From: Saccharum officinarum
Taxonomy: Eukaryota > Streptophyta > Magnoliopsida > Poales > Poaceae
Reading direction: 5' to 3'
DNA length: 64,000 nt
NCBI GenBank assembly: GCA_020631735.1
Contig: CM036170.1
Span: 66,169,737 to 66,233,736, forward strand
The position numbers were made by a program, and so were the translations under genes. Within the stretch, counting starts at the first letter, position 1; each line of letters starts with the position of its first letter. This document shows positions 46,557 to 57,112 of this stretch, piece by piece. The notes under the pieces were generated by a model. That model was not told the DNA's origin. It was given only the letters and a program-made list of their open reading frames with translations, and made no database searches.

Positions 46557-47465
46557 CTACACCACGTCAGTGTCCAACCCAGTCAACTCAAGATCCATGG
46601 CTGCTGGGTCGAAGTCCCCGTTGAAAAGGATCTGCAGGGCCTGCTGCTTCCTTTCCGACATGTGATGGAAGGCGGCCTTGAACTTGCTTTCAATCTCCAA
46701 GTCGGCAGCATCCTCCTCGACGGCAATGCCAAGCTTCTTCAACAACACGTTATGGGCCTGCCTGGTGGCGTTCGCCGCCCGCGGCCTGGCAACGATGCGG
46801 TCACTGCGTCGCAATGAGTGGACGGAGACCGGTGTCTTGGAGCGGCGCAGCCGTGGCCTCTTGATGAGTGGTGTTTGCAACGGCAGGCAAACCAGGGCCT
46901 CCAGCTCGTCCTGGACCATAGCAGCAGAAGCAACAGCACCGGCAGTAGTAGGCACCCCGACAGCCGAGCTATCAACAACAGATGTGAGGCCCACGTTGGA
47001 GAGCATGGTGGTAGTAGCATCGCCCCCTATAGGACCGCCCAGGACCGTGGGTGGGGATCCCCCAACCTGCTCCGGCTCCAGGAGTCCTGGCGAAGTTTGG
47101 CCTAAGCCGCCCTCGTCAGGACCCGAGAGAAACAGGTCCACTATCGTAGGCACCTCCAACACTGCTCGGCTTGTGAGACCTGCCTCCACCTCAACCAACA
47201 TGAGATCGAAATCCCGACGCTGAACCTCCGAGCAACTGTCCACAGCGGGCTCAGGCTCCTGGAGCCCCACTTGTGCCTGCAACTCACCTCCCTGCCTAGC
47301 AATGCAAGAAAGGTCCCGGGCCGCATCCACAGATACATTGAATTTCAAAGAAAGGTGCGCCAGAAACTCCTCAGGTGTGGCGCCAGCAAGCGCGACAAGA
47401 ACAAAGGAGAAGTTCTCACCAGAAGTCATGAGGTTCACGCTCCTCTGGATGATGAAGGCCTCCAC
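46557..47465 (-). CDS. LINE ORF1-associated protein, C-terminal part
   Basis: 302-residue open frame. The N-terminal half is acidic and low in recognisable structure. The C-terminal half has a basic patch, then LRRSDRIVARPRAANATRQA and a helix-rich tail (VLLKKLGI, FKAAFHHMSERKQQALQILF). This arrangement commonly precedes the reverse-transcriptase frame in grass L1-type elements, from memory. It follows the CCHC frame at 47514-48161 with a frame change, so both were probably one ORF. Function is presumably RNA binding in the retrotransposition particle. Confidence 0.55.
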   Translation of the reverse strand: MEAFIIQRSVNLMTSGENFSFVLVALAGATPEEFLAHLSLKFNVSVDAARDLSCIARQGGELQAQVGLQEPEPAVDSCSEVQRRDFDLMLVEVEAGLTSRAVLEVPTIVDLFLSGPDEGGLGQTSPGLLEPEQVGGSPPTVLGGPIGGDATTTMLSNVGLTSVVDSSAVGVPTTAGAVASAAMVQDELEALVCLPLQTPLIKRPRLRRSKTPVSVHSLRRSDRIVARPRAANATRQAHNVLLKKLGIAVEEDAADLEIESKFKAAFHHMSERKQQALQILFNGDFDPAAMDLELTGLDTDVV

Positions 47466-47513
47466 CCTGGGATGGTTAACAACGACACCCAGAGGTGGAG
47501 GTACCGGCAGGCT

Positions 47514-48161
47514 TCAGAGCTGCTGCGGCGACGAAGATGATGCGGTCAGCCGCTGCACAGGGCGAGGCTGTCGTTGCAACAACACTGGCGACGACATTGT
47601 CAGCGCAGAGGCGTCGCGATCTCCCGGACGACGCACCTTGCCCTCCCCAACAGGGCGCCTCGCCGCTGAGGCCGAAGGTGTGTGCGGCGGTGGAAGGCCA
47701 TGCTTGCATGCCCAAGCCCGATGACCGGTATCTTGGCAACGGAGGCAGCGCGACGGGGAGCGACATTGAGCGGCGACGTGGTTGCGCACGAGGCAGTTGA
47801 AGCAGCGACCCACAAGCTCCGGGGGGACCGGACGGCGACGCTTGGGTGCCGCTACCCCCATCCCGCGTCGTTGGCGACGACCCACGACAACCAGGAAACC
47901 ATCTGTGTCGACATTGGGCCCACGACACGGCCGCCGAACCGCGTCAGGCACCGACGTCCGCCGCCATGGGCCAAGCCGCAGGGACACCGGAACCCTCGCT
48001 ACCTGCTGCGGGACAAGGCGACGCTGCGCAGGCACTCGCGTGGGCTGCGGCGGTGGTGGGGCACCGGACCTGCGCCACTGACGCCGCCGTTGACGCCGCT
48101 TCCCCCCTGCAGGCAGCCGGTGGGCACCATCCACGGCAGCAACAGTCCGTGTCGCAGTCAC
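47514..48161 (-). pseudogene. LINE ORF1 with tandem CCHC zinc knuckles
   Basis: Open frame of 215 residues with a basic N-terminus, a VDTDGFLVVVGRRQRR segment, then RPVPPELVGRCFNC and two knuckles: C-F-N-C-L-V-R-N-H-V-A-A-Q-C and C-L-R-C-Q-D-T-G-H-R-A-W-A-C. The first has Arg where Gly is usual, but all ligands are present. Nucleic-acid binding is expected. The start is uncertain because the frame may be truncated at the 5' end of the insertion. Confidence 0.6.
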
Positions 48162-48673
48162 AACCCCGGCCGAAGGCGAAGGGTTGGCCCGAAGAGCTTT
48201 GCGAGCAACGTCCTGGTACGACGGGAGCGAGGCAACATCCTAGGTCAAGAACATAACATAAACAAAAGTTTAAGCCTACACCAAAGACAATCAAGATGTT
48301 GAATATGAAGCACCATGGATAAACATACACATACAATCCAAGAGAGAAACGAAGGACACACTTGGGACACACAACTAATATTCATTTTCTTGCCACATCT
48401 GTTACAGCGCCATACTGGAACAGTGACGACAGTGGACTCCAGAACAGCACAGGAAAGTAGAAAATATTCAGCGCAAACCTTAGTTATATATAACAGCTAA
48501 GGCTTGTAGACGAAAACACATAGGAGTATATATATGAGACCCCTTATTATTTAGAGCAGGAACATCACACGAACATAACGACGTTGTACGCAGGGTGCCT
48601 TCAAATTCTGTCAAGCGTGAGCGGCATCAAGGCAAATCCACTGGCCGGTGAGCGGCATCAAGGCAAATCCACT

Positions 48674-49249
48674 CACTACTAGAGAACAGACTTTTCGTCG
48701 ATGTCTAAAATGAGCATTAGTCCCGGCGAAATTTGTGTCCGGGACAAAAAAAACGACTTTAGTCCCGGTTGGTAAGTCCCTTGTGTTACCAACCGGGACT
48801 AAAGGCCAACCTTTAGTCCCGGTTGGTGTTACCACCCGGGACTAAAGATTTTATCCCGGGCCGTGGCACCAACCGGGACTAAAGGTTGGCCTTTAGTCCC
48901 GGTTCGTATTACTAACCGGGACTAAAAGGTCTCCCACCCGGGACTAAAGGTCTTCTACAGGTCAATTCAAAAGGAGGAGCGCACAAGACTTGTCACATAT
49001 GGTGTGCAGCTGAGTTGGTAAGTAATCTACGCGCGAGGCGGGTGGTCCTGAGTTCGAATCTTACACATCGCAAGAGAAGAGGTCTCCAGAATTTTATTTA
49101 TTTTTCGTTTCGCGATGGACCTTTAGTCCCGGGTTGTGTGATCCGGGACTAAAGGGTGGGACCTTTAGTCCCGGAACCTTAGTCCCGGTTGGGAAACTGG
49201 GACTAAAAGTTCTTCCTAACCGGGACTAAAGGTCATTCGTGTAGCAGTG
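48674..49249. mobile_element. 576-bp non-autonomous CACTA element in LysM copy B
   Basis: Starts CACTACTAGAGAA and ends TTCGTGTAGCAGTG, with the 3-bp duplication ACT at 48671-48673 and 49250-49252. Sub-terminal repeats of tttagtcccggttgg and its reverse complement occur about fifteen times, as in grass CACTA families. No coding capacity. Copy A provides the uninterrupted site (aatccactggccgatg). Confidence 0.9.
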
Positions 49250-49475
49250 ACTGGCCGACGAAGAGCTTCTCGCAGATGATGTTGGGGTTGAAGCTGAGGA
49301 ACTGCTTTAGGGTCAGCCCGGCGGCCTGCGCCACGGCGAAGCACGTCTCCCGCTCCTGCACCCCGTGCACCTTGTTGCAGACCAGCGGCGACACCGGCGG
49401 GACTGCTGCGTCCGCCAGGGTGACCGCGACAAGGAGACACGCGAACACAAGAGCGGCCGTGCCACGGTTCGCCAT
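49233..49475 (-). pseudogene. LysM-domain protein, copy B, disrupted by CACTA insertion
   Basis: Reads like copy A through the signal peptide and CNKVHGVQERETCFAVAQ to CEKLFVGQ. It then runs into the inserted element and ends after S-L-L-H-E. The missing end (W-I-C-L-D-A-A) is found beyond the element at about 48630-48673. The predicted 80-residue product lacks the last Trp and Cys of the module. It differs from copy A by a few substitutions only, so loss is recent. Confidence 0.82.
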
Positions 49476-49684
49476 TGCAAGTTTTGTGCACGTGAAGGAA
49501 TGAAGCTTGCGAGAATGAGCTAGTATGTGTGAGCTTGACGCTTTTGCTGGTTCGTGCCTTCTTATAGCGTGGTGAGTGCAAAAGCCAACAGGCGATTACA
49601 ATGTACGGAGTACGTGACAAAAATGACACGCGAATTCCACGACCTTGGAAATGGCGTCAATTCCAGCCAAAATGGTGATATTAC

Positions 49685-50210
49685 TGTTGGAATGATCTCT
49701 CTATCGAGTGGCCCAACGACCACTTGGGCCCTTGGTCACGCGCCCTGATCGGGGGCGCCCAACTCTAAATGGTTGGTGGGCTCCCATCACACTGCGCTAT
49801 AAAAACAGGTGGGGGCCGACGGCTCTACCAACGAGGTTTGCCTGAGCCGCACTCCCCACCAACAAACCCTAATCCCGATCTAAGAGAGGGGCACAGCCAG
49901 TGACGGGAAACGCCACCGACCGCGCCACCACTGCATCTCCGACTCCACTGCACCGCCGATCTCCACTGCATCACACTCCCCTTCCCCGACCACCGCTGCC
50001 CGTGTGCAGAGCATCACCAACGAACCAGCGATGGCCTTCTCCGGATCGGGATTGAACTCCAACACCGCACCCACCGATGGTTTGCACCATGTCTCTCCTA
50101 CCCTCCCAATCTCTCTCGGTTAGTAGATCATATATTAGGATCTTCATGCGTACTTGAAATACCTGTGTACCCCACTGGATCTATGTACTAATGGTGCTAT
50201 CGCACTAACA
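49685..50210 (+). repeat. 5' LTR of a second copia element (526 bp)
   Basis: Begins TGTTGGAATGATC and ends CGCACTAACA. It contains a TATA box (gctataaaaac near 49796) and is followed at once by a tRNA-Met type primer site. Inserted in the promoter of LysM copy B about 210 bp upstream of its start codon. No matching 3' LTR is in the window. Confidence 0.8.
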
Positions 50211-50211
50211 A

Positions 50212-50223
50212 TGGTATCGGAGG
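50212..50223 (+). other. Primer-binding site of the second copia element
   Basis: tggtatcggagg lies one base after the LTR and matches the tRNA-Met type consensus TGGTATCAGAGC in 9 of 12 bases. Confidence 0.7.
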
Positions 50224-51455
50224 CCTACCTAGGGTAGATCTTGTTTATGGGGTAGAAAAGGAAAGGGAAATCACAGAAAGAATCAACCGAATTGATCAAA
50301 TCGGATCAGAACTGGAACCCTAACCCTAACCCTAATCGGGTAAAAGAATAAAGGAGGACATGGAGGGGACCTACCCAGGCCCAGCCACCCTTAGCGCCGG
50401 CGGCTTTGGATGTCGTGCGGGAAAAGCAATAGGAGCCGCCGCTCGCCGGCAGGACGCCGCCGCGCACGCGCGCGAGCCGATGGCACCACTGCGAGGCCGC
50501 TCGACGGCGGCGTGCTCAACCACAGGCGAGCACGCGCGTCGGCGAGGGGGCCCGCGGTGGCGCCGCCTTCTTGCCTCCGTCGGTCGCCATGAGTAGGGTC
50601 AGAGAGAAAACGACGGTGAGGAGGAAAGAATGAAAATAGATTAGGGTTTGGGTCAACAGGCCGACAACAGGGTTTTTTATTCTTCCGGTTTTGTCTCCTA
50701 GCCATCGGATCCAGATCAATGGTTGTGATCGCGCCACGCGTGCACGGGCCAAAACCAGCCCAGGCGGGAGCCGGCTTTCCCGGCCCAGGCCCAGGTTGCG
50801 GCCTGGGCGCGGGGAGCCAGCAAACACGCGTGTTAAGCAGGCCGTGGGCCGCGTTATGCTGGGCCGCGAGCGTACAGTTCAGGCCTTCGGGCCAGAAATG
50901 AAAATTGCACAGTAAAGAATTCCATTTTGATTTTTTCCGGAAGCTAATTTTAATGCCCTTTTAATGACGTTTTGAGTTAATTTTAATGAAAGTTTCTGTA
51001 CAAAATTTATCCAACGATATTATTTGTTCAGACAATAGTAAAGTGATTAAAGTGCTTCTGGAAAATATTATGAGAATGTTAAAAGTGTTTCCGCTGCGTA
51101 ATTAATGTTGTTAATTTCATTATTAAATTCGAACCAACGGAAGGATTTAATTTTAAAAATGGATAAATTTACAAATTATTATAATATTGTTATTTTTCTG
51201 ACCAACGTTGATTAATAGCAGTATTATGATGTTATTATGTGGTTTTGTCATGCATTAATTCTATTTCTGCCCAACGGTGATCTAGAATTAGTGTAAAAGG
51301 ATAATTTTGTATGTTTTAATTTTGACCAACGTTGGAATTAAAGCATGCAATTATTTTTGGTACTTATGTTCTCACTCTATATGATTTGTGTTTACAGGAG
51401 GTTACTCTTTGATGGGGTTTATCAAAGATATTCCACCCCTCAAAGGTGACACCTA
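50224..51455 (+). mobile_element. Leader and gag start of the second copia element, truncated
   Basis: Long untranslated leader with a GC-rich block (50360-50600). Near 51413 it reads M-G-F-I-K-D-I-P-P-L-K-G-D, the typical start of a copia gag, which breaks off about 15 codons later. The rest of the element is absent. The aaccctaaccctaaccctaa stretch near 50316 is only three telomere-like units. Confidence 0.65.
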
Positions 51456-51479
51456 GCAGGAGAAGGCAGGAGAAGGCTC

Positions 51480-52585
51480 ACCCAGGGAAGGCACCATTGT
51501 AGTAGACAACACCTAGCAGTCAGCACCAGGCTGTAGCAGTGGTGTCATGAGGTGGTTGTGGTTTTGTCGGTCCCTAGCTACAAGATAAATGAGGACCGAC
51601 GACGCCAAGAAAGACGAAGACCTAAATAGGGCAAGAAATCCTAGGATAAACCATTTGACTTGTACTCCCATGGCATCCCTAGAATATAAGATAATGCATG
51701 GGCTATTGTAGAAGAGATCGGAGACTAAGCCATAAAGAGGGATTGGAAGATCGAGCCATGGGACAATCGGTCAACCGAGCCCAATCAAACCCTAGATTAG
51801 CATAGCACTTCCCCCTACAACTCACTCTCGATTCCTCCATTGTAAGAACTCTCAATTGAGCATTCCTAACAAGAAGAAAACACCACCGTTGGACGTAGGG
51901 CTTAGACACCCGAATCAGGATAATCCCCTTGTGCTTTTAGTGCTTAAGCCACCAGAGGTACACACACCTTAGTTATGAACCCACAACAGTTGGTGTGCCA
52001 AGTAGGAGGCAGTTTCATGTGTGATCGTCGCCCTTCGATGGCCCAGGCCACCATCTTCGCTGCCGGAGCCAGAGGTGTCGCCCTCGAAGGCGATGTACGC
52101 TTCTCCGACAAAATCATCTCTGCCAGCAGCGCCTTCGCCCTAGTTCAGGCTCTTAGCTCCGGGAGTCTGGACTACGTTGCTGACCACAGTAGTGAATTAT
52201 GTCTCTACGGGGAAACCTCGTCAGAGGACGGTGAGTCCTCTACATCATTCCCTCTGACAGGCCTCTTGTGTGCGACATGAAGGTCCTATCCTGCTAGGTA
52301 CGCCTCGGTCTAGGCCTCAATCCCACCATGGCGGAGCGTCGCCCGATGTTCTACACACCGGCGAGCGTTCACCATTATATCGTCACCAGGAGGGGCTACC
52401 ACCCACCTCCTACTCCTAGTGCACTCTCCCAGATCTCCCATATGGGATTCGGAACACCGCATCCATGCTCCAACTCGAAGTGGAGAAGCTCATCAGCCCA
52501 GAGGCTCCCCTCGGGGTTGTCCCCTCGGGCGCCGCCAAGGCCGCTGCCCAACGCAGAATCGATAACATTTTGCAAGATTAGTAAA
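51480..52585 (+). mobile_element. Ty3/gypsy fragment (LTR end, leader and gag start)
   Basis: An LTR-like stretch ends near 51988 with cacaaca, followed by gttggtgtgccaagtaggagg, a tRNA-type primer site seen in many grass gypsy elements. Downstream near 52465-52580 a frame reads QLEVEKLISPEAPLGVVPSG then AAKAAAQRRIDNILQ, a gag segment of Tat/Retand-like elements from memory. Sequence after 52585 is unrelated AT-rich DNA, so the element is truncated. Confidence 0.5.
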
Positions 52586-53212
52586 CTATTAAAAAATATA
52601 TTTATCCTAATATATGTATACTTACTTGGTCTATGTGGTTTTTTTTGCGACTACTTGGTCTATGTGGTAGTGAATAGTATTTATGCTTACTTTTAATTTA
52701 ACAATGGCAGAAGCCAGCAATTTAGAACCATATAACATACTTTATGGCTATTAAACTATTTTCTAAAATAACTCATATTTATATTTAAACATAGATTTGA
52801 TGAATATATTTGTTTATTTATGATAAGGAATTTAGATAATTTTAAAGGGGTATCTTTTATAATGACCACTATGCATATAATTTAAAAATAGATTTAGAAG
52901 TTCCTTTGCATCATCCTTCATAATAATTTGTATATAAATTTTAGATGATCATTTAAAATTATCTATCTTAGCGATAGAGGTAGGTAATCAGATGCAAAAT
53001 TATGGTTACTTTGTGTATTTTTCATAATGAGAAAGGTGGACGTTTTTTTAGAAAACGGATTAAATTTAGTGGCTATGATTAGCAATGATGGTAAAAGTAT
53101 ATTAAATTAAAGACTAAATGTTTCTGATACGGAATTTGTAGGATCTTTCTTTCCTGGCACTTCTCTTGGTTAGTAACATATTGGCTCCATTAGAGGCCTC
53201 TAATTAGGGCAC
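52586..53212. other. Intergenic AT-rich DNA
   Basis: No gene or clear repeat seen between the gypsy fragment and the Mutator-like element. Confidence 0.5.
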
Positions 53213-53445
53213 CTGCAACATCGATTTTTTTATTTTTAACACTTTTTAAAAACTATTTTTAATTTTAGCACCGAAACCTTTTTTTATACCTAACACTTTT
53301 GGCCGCTCCCCACGCGAGGGAGCGACATTTCAACTTTGCCGCTCCCCACGTGGAGGAGCGGCAATGATGCTGACGTGGCAGTGGCGAAAAGGTGGCACGG
53401 GGCTGCCGCTCCCCCTCGAGGAGCGGCAAGGTTACCGCTCCCCCG
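53213..53445 (+). repeat. Left terminal inverted repeat of the MULE
   Basis: Reverse complement of the right end at about 61757-61988 with scattered substitutions. The outermost 20 bp are less alike than the following 200. Confidence 0.82.
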
Positions 53446-53890
53446 ATCAAGGAGCGGAAGCTGTCTCGTCTGTCCTCACGTTTGTGTCCGCTTGCTGTTC
53501 GTCCCCGTCCATTCGTCCTCGTCCACCGCGCCCCCCCCTCGTGGACGCGCGCGCCTGAGCCGAACAGCAGCGCCCTCCCCATCCACCGCAGCCCCCCGCG
53601 GACGCACGTGCCGGCCTGCGGTGGACGGGGATGAATGGACGCGGACGCAGTGCTCCCCCTCGGGGCATCCGAAGCCGGAGAACAGCGTTCGGCCGGACAC
53701 AGCGCCCCCCGGGCACCCGAAGCCGGAGAGCAGCGTCCGCACGCCCCCGGCCCCCGCGCAACGCCCCCTCGCCGCGGGGAGCAGCGCCCGGCGCCCCCAT
53801 GGCCGCGCCCTCCATGCGCGCCCAAGCCAGGGTGCCGAGAGCCCCCCTCCCGGCACTTCGGCCCCGATAGCAGCTCCCCGTGTTCGAGCT
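53446..53890. other. GC-rich sub-terminal block of the MULE
   Basis: Very C-rich plus strand. Several long ORFs on both strands overlap here (Pro/Ala/Arg-rich) because stops are rare at this composition; I do not call any a gene. A repeated ggcacccgaagccggagarcagcg-like unit occurs near 53666-53730. The block could act as promoter or 5' UTR of the transposase. Confidence 0.55.
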
Positions 53891-53939
53891 AAGGTAATTC
53901 TATTTCCCTATTTTTTTAAAATTTTTGATGTATTTTTAT

Positions 53940-54215
53940 TGTAGTTAGATTAGTTTGTTTAGTTAGTTTAGTTAGTATAAATAGTTAGTTTGGTTGCTAT
54001 CATTAGTAAAGTTAGCCTAGCTTGTATAGATATTATAAATAGTTATTTTAGTTAGTATGATTAGTATAGTTAGTATAGGTATTATAAATAGTTAGAATAG
54101 TTAGTATGTTTAGTTTAGATTAGTGAAGTTAGTATAGATGGTATAAGTAGTTATTTTAGTTAGTTTAGTTAGTATAGTATAGTTAATAAATTTAGTATAG
54201 TTAGTTTGTTTGGAT
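53940..54215. repeat. Degenerate tagttagtata repeat
   Basis: About twenty irregular repetitions of ttagttagtata/attataaatagtta between the GC-rich block and the transposase ORF. Likely a decayed microsatellite in the leader. Confidence 0.8.
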
Positions 54216-54248
54216 GACTTGATGAAGTTTGCTCGAATGGTTTTCGGA

Positions 54249-56954
54249 TGGATTGTTGTGTCCGAGTTTATTTCGGAAGAATTGTTAGGAAGGAAGATGG
54301 TGAGTTTGAGGATATAAAAGAGGAGTTGGAATGGTTTGATGAACCGCCGAGCTTCAATGACCTTTATGTGCGTTTGAACGCAAAGTTTGGCGGTGATTTC
54401 ATAATCAAGGGGAGATTTGACAGTGGGAAGACTCGGACAAAATATGTCATGATGCTTTTACATGACCCTGCTCATTGGTCCCGCTACACTAGGGTCCTCG
54501 CTGGCTCGAACTCACCCATTGTTGAGGTGGTTGTGGAGAATAGGTACAGGTTGCAGGATGATCATCGTGACAATGTTGGAGGTGACGAAGAAACAGTTTC
54601 ATTCACATCCAGTTAGTTGTATATGGATGGTCAGTTGACGCAGGAGCAGTTGCATTCACATCCAGTCGGTTGTATAAGCAACGACTTCGATGTGAGGGAG
54701 TTCAAACGTGAAGAGCAGGAACAGGCGGAACAGAACTGGTTTGGTCATGACGACGACAACGACGATGATGATAGAGCTGCCCATGCGACGCCGGTTCATG
54801 CTACAACATCTGATGTTCCACTTTCGGTGCTTCATGCCATGCCAACTCAGGACAGACTGGTCTATGATTTGCCAGAGGGTGGTGCGCCGTATTTTGATTC
54901 GTGGGGTAGGATCAACGAAGCACAACATTATGTTGCACTGCCCCCTTACACAGAGGCAGAACTCATGCAACTGAGCCAGGGCGGTGTACCTTTAAGTGGT
55001 GGTCCAAACTACAGGGATGTCAGCATGGTACATATGACAGTTTATGACACAGGTCTGCAGATATGTGCAGAATCACTATATAACCATAAACATGTAATCC
55101 TTTAGAAGGGCATGATATTCAATACAATGTTAGAGATGAAGCTCTTTCTTTAGAATTATGCTATGTACCACCATAGGCCATACTTGGTGACTCATTCCAA
55201 CAAGAACTTGAGATACCACATTACCTGCAAAGCAGGTTTTCCATGCCAGTGGAGGCTTACTGTAAGGAAGAAAGCGAGTGATGGCAAATGGAGGATAAGT
55301 AAATTGGTCCAACCCTATTTATGCTTGGATAACAAGGGGAAGGAATATCTTTCGCAGCTCACTACATGTTACCTTGCCCGTCGTATATTGGGGCTCGTTG
55401 ACAAGGACAATGACGTCTTGGTGTCTTATTTATAGCAGTTCATATATGAGCTTGTAAAGTATCATGTGAAGTATGACAAGGCTTGGCGTGCAAAGCAAAT
55501 TACACTGGTGATCCGATGGGGTAGTTGGGAGGAGGCGTACAACCGGGTTCCCCGAATACTGTCTGCAATGAATTACTACAACCATGGCATGAAATTGTTT
55601 GTGGACACCGGTGGGATGTCTTTGCAGAACTCGGTGATGCATGTGCTATACCGTGTTTTCTGGTCATTTGCTCAGATGGAGCATGCTTTCTAGTTCTGTA
55701 GGCCAGTGGTCCTTATTGATGACACTTTCTTGACGAGAAAGTACAGGGGCACTTTGATAATGGCTACAGCGGTTGATCCGGAGGACCAAATAGTACCAAT
55801 GGCTTTTGCTTTGGCAGAGGGAGAGAACAATTCATCGTGGTCATGGTTCATGCGGCTTCTATGTACACAAGTGCTTGGGGCATCACGCACTATATGTTTG
55901 ATCTCGGACCGGCACGCAGGGATTCTCCATGCCGCCGGTGAAGATATCGAAGGGTTCCTGCCTTTGGTGCATAGATGGTGCATGCATCATTTTACAGCTA
56001 ATTTCTGGCGGCGTCAGAGGAAGAAGGAGGTTAGTGACATGCTTAAGGCTCTATGCTGTGTGCGTACAAAGTATCAGTTCAAGAAGAAAATGAGAGAACT
56101 AGTTAAAGTGATGAACCAAGCCGCCAAGACATGGTTACAGGACTAGATGGAACAGAAGGAAAAGTGGGCACTAGCATACGATGAGGGTGGATTCAGGTAC
56201 GACATTATAACCACTAACTCGTCCGAGTCTTTCAACCGTGTGTTCACCGGAGTTCGCTCGTTGCCAGTGTCTGGGATTGTTGAGTTCTCTTTCATGAAGT
56301 GCAACGAATATTTTGTGAAGAGGTGGGAGCTTGCGTAGAGGAATATACGGGAGGCTGGGGTGTGGGGAAAGGTAGCCGCTCATTTTATTAAGGAGGGAGA
56401 GGAATTGGCTAAGCAATAGATTGACGAGCCATATGAACCTCACTCATATCTACAGTGTACGAGGGTTGGGTGGCACAAGCATGGGCGGGGAGTGTTATGG
56501 TGGGAGGAACTACCGTGTCGATTTAGACAAAGTTGAGTGCAGTTGCAACGTCCCTTAGATCATGCATGCCCCTTGCTCTCACATGATCACGGCCTGCAGG
56601 ATGCACGGATATGACTACTTGGCTTTGCCATATGTGTCTCCTTTGTACCTCTGTTCGAACACCGTTCGGGTATGGGAGATGAGCTTCGAGCCTTACCTCG
56701 ACCCGTCACAGTGGCCCTCATATCATGGACCTGACTACGCGCCCAATCCAGTCCTGCAGAAGTTGGGCAAGGGCAGAAAGAAGAAGAAGCGTCTCAAGGG
56801 GGATATGGATGCTATGAAAGGGTACGACGATGACATGTACGGAGGGGGAGACTTCAACGAGACACGTGGCAGGAATTTGTGCTCAATTTGCAAGCAACCG
56901 GGTCAGAAGGCTAGCAGGCATAGAAGACCTGGACAACAGGTCTGTCCATATTAG
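54249..56954 (+). pseudogene. MuDR-type transposase with Gln-to-TAG stops
   Basis: Reads through nine internal TAG codons as one protein of about 900 residues. N-terminus (FGRIVRKEDGEFEDIKEEL), an acidic linker, then a MuDR DNA-binding-like region (HSNKNLRYHITCKAGFPCQW near 55194). The MULE transposase core has VLIDDTFLTRKYRG near 55710, LISDRHAGI near 55898 and TTNSSESFNRVF near 56211, which fit the catalytic D, D and E. A SWIM finger follows (C-S-C-N-V-P-stop-I-M-H-A-P-C-S-H near 56538-56583), then a degenerate CCHC (CSICKQPGQKASRHRR). One frame change lies near 56455-56490. TAGs at 54614, 55103, 55151, 55433, 55691, 56144, 56336, 56417 and 56556 mostly sit where Gln is expected. No intron needed. 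Confidence 0.85.
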
Positions 56955-57112
56955 TTTGTTAAGATAACCTAGTATACCTGTTCTTATTTGTACCGTCGAT
57001 GTCATTATGTTTTGTTGTAACATATATTGTTATTCCTGTTGTCTAAATGTATGTTGCAATGTTCTGTTATTAATATTATTTGCACTAACTCTTTTTTCCA
57101 ATTTGAAACAGG

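Larger units (their letters stand above)
46397..48246 (-). mobile_element. LINE-like (non-LTR) element carrying only the ORF1 region
   Basis: On the minus strand the unit runs from about 48246 to a short A-run at 46397-46406, the hallmark of reverse-transcribed non-LTR insertion. It encodes two gag-like frames with paired CCHC fingers, typical of plant L1-type ORF1, but no endonuclease or reverse transcriptase. Either it is an internally deleted LINE or a non-autonomous derivative. The 5' boundary is approximate and no target duplication was confirmed. Confidence 0.6.
48310..49684 (-). repeat. LysM segmental duplication, copy B
   Basis: Same order as copy A: 3' flank (48310-48615), coding region and promoter to 49684. 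It is interrupted by the CACTA MITE at 48674-49249 and cut off upstream by the copia LTR at 49685. It also has a 30-bp tandem duplication (gtgagcggcatcaaggcaaa) at 48617-48673 covering the end of the coding region. Confidence 0.82.

Noticed and set aside
48674..49249. CRISPR-like regular repeats
   Set aside because: Repeats are both orientations, irregularly spaced and bounded by CACTA ends in a plant genome.
50310..50340. Telomere-like aaccctaaccctaaccctaa
   Set aside because: Only three units inside a copia leader; no subtelomeric context.
53265..53944. Long ORFs on both strands in the C-rich MULE block
   Set aside because: Open in several frames at once because of composition; low-complexity Pro/Ala/Arg readings without domains.
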